Shown here: positions 43,794 to 50,438 of the stretch, piece after piece | Layout of the letters: each line of letters starts with the position of its first letter | Position numbering within the stretch: position 1 is the stretch's first letter | Source: Folioceros fuciformis | Lineage: Eukaryota; Anthocerotophyta; Anthocerotopsida; Anthocerotales | DNA: 50,438 nt | Direction: 5' to 3' | Assembly (NCBI GenBank): GCA_049999805.1 | Contig: JBNGIO010006212.1 | Coordinates: 1 to 50,438 of the forward strand | The notes under the pieces: generated by a model | The model's database searches: none | Seen by the model: the letters and a program-made list of their open reading frames with translations, nothing else | Told to the model about the DNA's origin: nothing | Made by a program: the position numbers and the translations under genes

Positions 43794-44698
43794 TCACTTG
43801 CTGTCCTTGTCCTCCAAGTCTGTGGCGGGACTGCTCTTCTTGAAAGAGTGCACTTGTGAGCTCACTAAGAGTGAGCGTATGTGCCTGTCCAGAAGTGACA
43901 GCTGCAACCGAAAATCGTAGGGCTGAGTTATGAGATGAGACGAAGTTCTAATAAGACGGTGGAAGACTGGACAGTAGTTGAGCAACTGCTTCATTCTCCG
44001 TCAACATGCTGCCAAGAGAGGCCGGCTGTGCTCTTAGGAATCGAAAGCAGCTCACATGAGCTTCGACAGAGTCCCCTTCTTGCATCCTAAGCAAGTGGAA
44101 TTCATTCCTAGCAGTCACAAGGGTTAGTATATTCTAAACCTGGTATGTATCTTTCAACTATTTCCAGACTTCAGCAGCTGTTTCCAAGTAGTCAACTTTT
44201 GTGACCATGGTTTCATCCAAGCCAGAGAGAAGGATAGCATAAGCAATTTTGTTGCCTTTATACCACTTGGATTTTTCATCTACAGTCGGCTGAACAGCTG
44301 CGGAGGTTGGGATCTTATTGGGATCAGTCAGAGAACCATCAACGTACTCCCAGACATCTCTAGCATTGAGAAATGCCTTCATCCAAGCTCTCCAGCTTTC
44401 ATACCAGGTCTGCTTGCCATCAGACCTATCTTTTTCTTTGAAGTCACCTAAGTAGGTGACTCCAATAGAAGTAGAAGTTTGTGCTGATGTTGTCATATTT
44501 GCAGGAGTCTGCCCAGGGATCTGACCAGGTTGAACATTGAGGTATGAAGCCAAATGGCCCAGTAATTGAACTGTTCAAATAGCTTCTAAGGAAGTATGAG
44601 ATCTTGGACTCCTCTTCCTGATCAGAATCGACACTGCTAATTGACGCAGATCGTGTGGGCGAGAAATATGTGTTCAGCTCACTATCTTCAGTGGACAT
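43794..44698 (-). pseudogene. copia-1 Gag
   Basis: The Gag wording is spread over frames. An acidic N-part starts MSTEDSELNTYFSP, then come TWYESWRAWMKAFLNARDVW and DEKSKWYKGNKIAYAILLSG, typical of UBN2 Gag, up to a stop after AAEVWK (44158). Lower-quality continuation lies at 43800-44150. Confidence 0.85.
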
Positions 44699-45001
44699 GC
44701 TCTAGATAATCCCAAGTATCTGCAAGAGAAGACTAGACGGCCTGGAACTTAAGCGAAACAGTAAGTACCTCTCCATGATGGTTGGTTTTCAATTAGTTTT
44801 CAGCTGGACCCTAAAAACGAAAATTGAATGGACACTACTGAGCTCAAAACGACCTGTGTACGTAGGTGGGTGTGCTGAGTTGGCTGACAAATGGAAGGGC
44901 AAGGTTGATCTTGACAGCCCTTGAGATGCAAATGCTGCAGGGCTAGCATACGAATGAACCGGTGCCACTCACAAACGTGTCTGTACAAGTATGGAATGAA
45001 A

Positions 45002-45511
45002 TTAGAGTGGAATTGAGCAAATCTGCTCACGCACAGGGATCTGCATTGCAGATTGAATTGATGTTGTTTGATCCCTTGCTAAAGCTCCACTTCTGTTGCT
45101 TGCAGATGCACCACTCAACGACCCCACAACGTTGTTGATAGAATCATGAACTGTTGAGATCTGGTTTGTCAGCAGTCTATAGTGGCGATTAAAATCAGCA
45201 AGTGCATGCTCCTCTTGGTTAGTGAATGTCGTCAAAAGGTGAGCCTCAAAAGTTGACAACCACGCCTCCAGCACTCTCAGGCAAAGATCTAAATTTGCAA
45301 AACTGGGATTTCCCTGTTTTAGTTCTTCCTTGTCGTTTAAGTACTGAGGCTGTTTGAAATTGTGATTGCAGCGGCACTGGTTGGTAGAAGTTCTTCGCCA
45401 CGATGAAATTGGCTGAGATCGTGTCACAAATTGGGTTTGGTGACCCCTGGAGTATTGGTTCCCATCTTGTGTAGAGAACCCATTAGGGCACCTTGCTCCT
45501 CGGCGTGCCAT
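45002..45511 (-). CDS. unrecognised 169-codon open frame in the copia-1 leader
   Basis: This frame lies between the primer-binding site and Gag. It is hydrophilic and Gln/Asn/Ser-rich, with no domain that I recognise. It may be an extra leader ORF, an N-terminal Gag extension, or chance. Its survival in an element whose other frames are broken is notable but not proof of function. Confidence 0.35.
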   Translation of the reverse strand: MARRGARCPNGFSTQDGNQYSRGHQTQFVTRSQPISSWRRTSTNQCRCNHNFKQPQYLNDKEELKQGNPSFANLDLCLRVLEAWLSTFEAHLLTTFTNQEEHALADFNRHYRLLTNQISTVHDSINNVVGSLSGASASNRSGALARDQTTSIQSAMQIPVREQICSIPL

Positions 45512-45713
45512 TGCAAAATAGAATTAGGATCATTTGTAGTTTTCCATAGTAACTTGATTTAGAAGTTTTATGAACAAACTGCTTGTGTTGATTCTAGGAT
45601 GCAGGTGTAGAGTGTCTGCTCTGGCACACTATACTACATCTATCAAGGATGACAGATGTATATAATGTGCTTGTGTAGTCTATGTGCACTTGACCTCAAA
45701 ATCATATTTATGT

Positions 45714-45725
45714 GCTCTGATACCA
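45714..45725 (-). promoter_or_regulatory. copia-1 primer-binding site
   Basis: The minus strand reads TGGTATCAGAGC directly inside the 5' LTR, complementary to initiator-Met tRNA. Confidence 0.93.
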
Positions 45726-45872
45726 TGTAAAACTTGCAGAAGCATATTTCACAAAGACAATCATAATAATAATGAACAAGAGTTTACATAGCAAAATTGA
45801 AAGTGTCTCTTGATTAGTTAACCTAACCCTAAGTTATATGTTTAAAACATGTTAGGGTTTCATACCCCAACA
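45726..45872 (-). repeat. copia-1 5' LTR (147 bp)
   Basis: On the minus strand it begins TGTTGGGGTATG and ends AAGTTTTACA. The first 53 plus-strand bases match 34766-34818, and AGCTC follows its outer edge. It is short for a copia LTR. Confidence 0.92.
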
Positions 45873-47106
45873 AGCTCGTTGATCCAAGAGAAGACGGATC
45901 CCAATAATGGAGGGGGGCTCAATAGCTCAACCTTCATAGTTTGCCTCCCTTCAGAAGCAGTCCTAGCCACACCTTTTTGGAGAGAGGGTCAACGAATCTT
46001 CTATGGCAGTGGTGATAGTCCCAATCTTTAGCGACGCACACTACCATAGCAATTATTGGTAGGTCTTAGCCTCTTGGTAGGTGTGCGTAGTTAAAGTTGG
46101 TGGCGCCTAGTGTGAGAGAAGGGTAGTCCACCACCTACATGTAGGGGAGGGTTCATGTGTCGATCTCTCCTATAAGGAGGGGCTACACAAAGAAATGAAC
46201 CACCACATTTTGCACTCTTCTCATGGCGAGTTCTCATGCTCAGCAGAGCATAGGAATCTCGTTGCCGGGCTGTGTGCCATCACAACGCCTGGTTGTGGCT
46301 AGAGTTGCAGTGGTCAAAGTGCTTGGCGGAGGGCTCATATTCTTCCATGGGCACCCCTGCAAGTTGCTTCCCTTGTGAATGGTTGTTGCGCTGCTATAGG
46401 TGTGTGGCAATACCTGTGTGGCTGTTGGCTTGAGGGTAGACTCTAGGGAAAGACTCCCTTGAAGTTCTCGCTAACAGGCACAAGCACGTAGCAAATGGCC
46501 CAAGGAAAAGCTTGTTGGTCGTTGAACATAGGGAGACGAGCAGTTGGATTGTTGTGGAAGGTGTTGTAAGGAGACTTCTGAGGAAAGGGGTGTTGGGTGT
46601 AGGTAGTTAGAAATCGGTAGGGGGAGGTACTGGGGCCCTTCCAAGTGAAGGAAAGGTGCCTTCCTACTCACTGGACGTGTTGAAGGTACGCGGTAGGGAA
46701 GGTTGAATGTCATAAATGAACGATAAACACAGTTGGAGGGAGCTGACTAGGCTCGGAGGAAAACTTGTTGGTCATTGGACGTAGAGAGATGAGTAGCTAG
46801 ATTGTTGGGTTGAGGAAGACGTCGTAGGAAGCCTTGTGAGGAAAGGGTATTGAGTATAAGCAAATAGAAATCGGTAAGGGGGAGTACTTGGGTCCTTCTA
46901 AATGAGGGAATGGTGCCCTCCCACTATCTGGACATGTTGCAGGATTGGTAGGTACGTGATTGAGAGTGTTGACTATTGTAGGGGAACGATAGACGAAGCT
47001 AACTAGTCTCAGAGGAGCGATTCCGGGGAAGCCTATAGAGATCGTGGGATTGATGTGGCCACGATACATGTGAGCGGGTGCCTGGTAAGGTACCATACCC
47101 GCTTGC
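45873..47106 (+). repeat. H repeat, copy 1, right part
   Basis: This continues the H repeat cut at 34765 and is collinear with 40832-42211. It includes the block GATCCCAATAATGGAGGGG, the two units of about 270 bp (46500-46980) and the end CGCTTGCCCACA. It is also the inverted partner of 32845-33625. Confidence 0.9.
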
Positions 47107-47109
47107 CCA

Positions 47110-50100
47110 CAGCACCCTCCACAAATGACTCAAAGAATGACCATAACTTGAAGTTCTATGGATGGGTTGGAGCTGCAAGGCAAAGCAACTACAAGGATTT
47201 AGAGATCCTTGGTGGATAAGAGCAATAGCACCCTCACGAACAATGTTTCACACTCAATTTTTAATCAAGTTAGTTGTTGTAAAACTTAGTGGCTGTATGT
47301 ATGTGCTCTGTACATGGTTGGATTTGTAGATGGCTAGGATGAATGACAACTAGCTTGTGAAGGGAAGAGAACCTTTGTATCCAAGTGATAGAGACCAAGT
47401 TTGGTGGATGGACATTCGTTTGCATAAAGATTACATATCCCTTGTATCGTGTCGTGTCAATGGGGGGAGACTGAAGTGGGGTAGGTGGAAGTCCTTTCCC
47501 TGTGAGAGATTGCATATATTCTCTGCAATGTAGTGTGTTGTATGGGGTGAGACCAAGTGGGGTAAGTGAGAGTTCTTTCATGCAAGAAATACATCAATGC
47601 ATAGATTTGGGCCAACTCAGAACCGTTGGACGCACGCTCATAGTCGAATCGTCCGTGCCCTACCTGGTGGCTTCCCACACGTCCTCCATATTGCTCATTC
47701 CATCAGCCAGCAGTCGACTAGCCTGTTGTTCTCCTCCCTGCGACCAAAGGCATGGCTTGCCTTGCTGCGTAGAAACATTCCCTATGTGGACTTCGCTGTT
47801 GGTTCCTCGTTTGGCCTTGGATGCCAGATTTGTAAGTGAGCTAGACCGCCCGGACCCTTCAAGGGCAAGCGCTTGCAGGATCGGTTCCGGTAACTTTGCA
47901 TCCACCGCGGACATGCGGAGCTTCTCCTCGCATGCTTGAGGCAGGTACTCTGCGGTTGTTCCCGCTCGCATTCATGACCAGGCCTCCACCGCAGGCCTGT
48001 AGGCCTGTCTGTTGCCTTCGAGTCCATGCGCTTCTCTGCTCTCAGGTGATTTCCGTTCCATGCTCAGCTCTGCCTGTTTCCGCCTCGCTCTTGTCTTGTG
48101 TTCTCCGCAGAGAGTGGTGTGTTTGGGCTTGTGTAACCTAGTGCCGCAATGCACATACCCGCCAGCCCGGCGGCGGTTATGTTATGTCATACGGCCAGGC
48201 TGTAGTTTGAACCCTTTGATGTTTTCTGATGGTGTGGCGGGCGAAGGTCGTGGATCCAGTTGTTTGCAACAATGGTCGCTCGCGAGTTAGGATGATGGCT
48301 GGCGTTGAGTTTGTGACTTATTCAGTTTGACAACCAGTTGCCGTTGCCGGAGAATATCTAGCTTTCCTCTTCTTGCTGAGAGACATGATTGACCTGAATA
48401 TGCTGCTATCATCATGATGGTTTGATTTGATGACATGGAGAAGAAAATGTATAGCGTTGTTTGCAGGGTCTGTGCAGAAGTTGTTGCTTGCAATCTCGAT
48501 ACTTGTTGATGTGGCTTGGTGCGCCCGGGAATCGTGGAGGTAAAATGTGTGCTGTGTGTTTCGTTTTGTACAGAAGGCACATTGTGTGGGGTGTCCGGAC
48601 CAGCAAGATGGAAGCCCCACAAAGATCACAGCCCGTGAATTGGGTGGAAGATGTCTTGCACAAACATTCTATCGGAAGCCTGCCAACAACCGGCAACCAG
48701 TGCTGCAACAGCAGCGGGCTAAACGTGGGCGCCCTTACAACAACGTCAAGGGATTGAGGAGCTTCATGTTGTGCTGCACGAGCATTATCTCATTCTCAGA
48801 AACGGGAGGGATGATGATGTGCCAGCATGCCCAGAACCTTCACAGTCCTCTGGAAGGGGAGGGAAGCGGAGGACCACCTCCCAGGGATTGTCCTCCCTTT
48901 CGTCAGACGATGGGGAAGAACTGGAGCCCGGTTTGTAATCTTCTTCCATCCTTTCTGTTCCTAGCTTTGACAATGTTCAACTCTTAAAAGCGTTCGTTTT
49001 CAAAGAGATTCCATCTCTTTGAAAGCGCTCGTTTCCACTCTTCATTTTGCTGTTTGCATTAGAGCGTTCGCATAGCAGGCTTCAGCCTGGTCTCCAACGG
49101 TGATTGGTTATGGTTGCAGAGACAGGAGAGGTTTTTTACACGTTGCGCTTTGCAAGTTCACGACCGTCTTTACCAATCGCTTCTGAAGCGAGTCGAGATC
49201 ATCATTTCATTAAATGAGGAGCGACTTGAGATCATCCTTTCATTAAAATGTGTGTGGCAACCGCCGAGCATTTCTGGTACCTCCTGTGCTAGAGATGCCG
49301 GCAAAGGGGCGAAAGGTCTTTACAAATTTTTGAGGTAACTCCGGTGTATTAAGTTACCGATCGGGACTTGTGGACGTGGACTACGACGGTCCTCGTTCTT
49401 AGAACACGGAACTTTCCATTGAGTGCAGTGTGGAAGTGTACAAGGGGCATGCGGTTGAGGCCATTGGGTGAAGGTGCAAAAGGGGTTGTGGTTGAGGCGA
49501 TCCCAGGTAAAGAAAGTCCTGTAGACCACTCTATTTGCCCTGAGACAGGGCGGACCCTGGAATCGAATCAATCGGTGCTTGGGTGGGATTCGCTTAGGGG
49601 CCATTGGAAGGGATGAGCTGTGCAGGGAAGTGTTGCTCGGTGTAGCAGGCGCCCCATTAGTTCAGGACCGGTGAGCCTGCAGGTTCGTGCAGCCATGGAC
49701 AGCATTGAGTGAGTGTTAGTTGCAGGAGAAGGCGAGAGGGAATTCACAAGGTACCTGAAGGTATGGTGCACCCTTCCAGCCTGGTAAGCCCTGCTACATC
49801 ATACTTGTTCAATACAAAACGTTAGATGCAGATCAATTAACAGGAAAATAATTGTTCTCCGCCATGGCCACATATGTGGCCCTGATTGTACCACTTGCCT
49901 GTGGTTGGCGAATGCTACATATGTTGCGCTCAGGAGAGATGCATCTGTACCCACACTCCACACTCCTTCTTAGGAACCAGCGCTTTCTGCGCTTTCTGTC
50001 AATCCATAAGACAGGCTAGGATGCGTGATGACAGAACTGTGTGGGCCGGTTGCTTTGGTAGTTCTCGAAGGCTCTAGCTCAAATACCCCTTGTACAAGTA

Positions 50101-50438
50101 CACTTACAAAAGAGTGGAGATCTGTGAGAATCCTTCCGTGCAATACTATTAGCCTGTGTGGGGTACCGGTTGCTATGGCAGTTCTCGCTGGCTCCAGCTC
50201 ACATGGCCGTTGTTGAAGTACGCCTCTAAACACAGTGAGAGTTGGTGAAAGTTCTTGCTAGTGACACTACCTTATGAGGAGACGAACACGGTGAGAATGG
50301 TCCGTGCCCTACCGCGTGTCGTTTATGTAGCTTGCTTCCTCCCTCATCCTCCTGGCAGACTTGAATATGGTGTTACCTTGCTCGTAATTTGTGATGAAGA
50401 AACTAAGATCGTTGTTTGCAAGGTTTGTGCAACACTTG
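47110..50438 (+). repeat. R-family repeat, plus orientation, runs off the window end
   Basis: This copy is collinear with 25490-27440 in its first 1.9 kb. From about 48998 it is nearly identical to 20985-22377. Blocks seen in order: TTTGTATCCAAGT near 47370, CGTCCGTGCCCTACC near 47650, CAGAGAGTGGTGTGTTTGG near 48110, GGCACATTGTGTGG near 48575, then TCTTTGAAAGCGCTCG near 49015. No known protein domain. Confidence 0.8.

Larger units (their letters stand above)
34766..45872 (-). mobile_element. Ty1/copia LTR retrotransposon (copia-1), nested and defective
   Basis: Minus-strand order is LTR (45872-45726), primer-binding site, leader, Gag, zinc knuckle and protease, integrase, [H copy 2], hinge and first part of reverse transcriptase, [copia-2 and a plus-strand RT/RNase H piece], and a remnant of the 3' LTR (34766-34818). 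PR-INT-RT order defines Ty1/copia. The outer ends are flanked by the same five bases AGCTC (34761-34765 and 45873-45877). Joining the flanks restores an H repeat that exists uninterrupted at 40815-40870. The element is dead: Gag and integrase frames are broken, the integrase second Asp is Asn, and RT is interrupted. Confidence 0.9.

Overview
The window looks like nuclear DNA of a land plant. The genes have short GT-AG introns (about 60-370 bp). There is a CSLA-type mannan synthase, an oleosin, a GDSL esterase, a PLS-class PPR protein with a DYW remnant, and Ty1/copia elements primed by initiator-Met tRNA. The style of the PPR repeats and the number of decaying retroelements suggest a seed-free plant (fern, lycophyte or bryophyte), but that is an inference.

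Region 1 (about 1-18 kb) is gene-rich and all six recognisable genes are on the minus strand. In map order they are: a protein with two tandem GNAT acetyltransferase domains (377-1912), an intronless oleosin (2839-3210), a GDSL esterase/lipase that splices in frame into a fasciclin (FAS1) domain (3648-5655), a complete nine-exon CSLA glucomannan/mannan synthase (6194-8715), a 1096-residue PPR protein with a decayed DYW domain (9270-12560) and a four-RRM poly(A)-binding protein without a visible MLLE domain (16043-17794). A roughly 1.9 kb minisatellite with a 100-N assembly gap separates the last two. Oleosin (lipid bodies), GDSL-FAS1 (secreted, wall or cuticle) and CSLA (Golgi mannan synthesis) could all matter in storage or wall-forming tissue. 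They are neighbours, not an operon, and nothing in the sequence shows joint regulation.

Region 2 (about 18-33 kb) has no intact gene that I recognise. It holds several copies, in both orientations, of an unclassified repeat family (called R here), a PPR pseudogene, a local tandem array and a 270 bp direct repeat.

Region 3 (about 33-47 kb) is a nest of mobile elements. A Ty1/copia element (copia-1, 34766-45872) sits in a repeat called H and is flanked by the 5-bp target duplication AGCTC. A second H copy in the same window shows the empty site. That second H copy lies inside copia-1's integrase, and another copia element (copia-2, with a 251 bp LTR) lies inside copia-1's reverse transcriptase. 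A plus-strand reverse transcriptase/RNase H piece next to copia-2 suggests an inversion. All copies carry disabling mutations.

Region 4 (47.1 kb to the end) is another R copy. Its last 1.4 kb is nearly identical to 20985-22377, about 28 kb away in direct orientation. Exon boundaries were worked out by hand from splice signals, frame continuity and family conservation; no transcript or database search was available.
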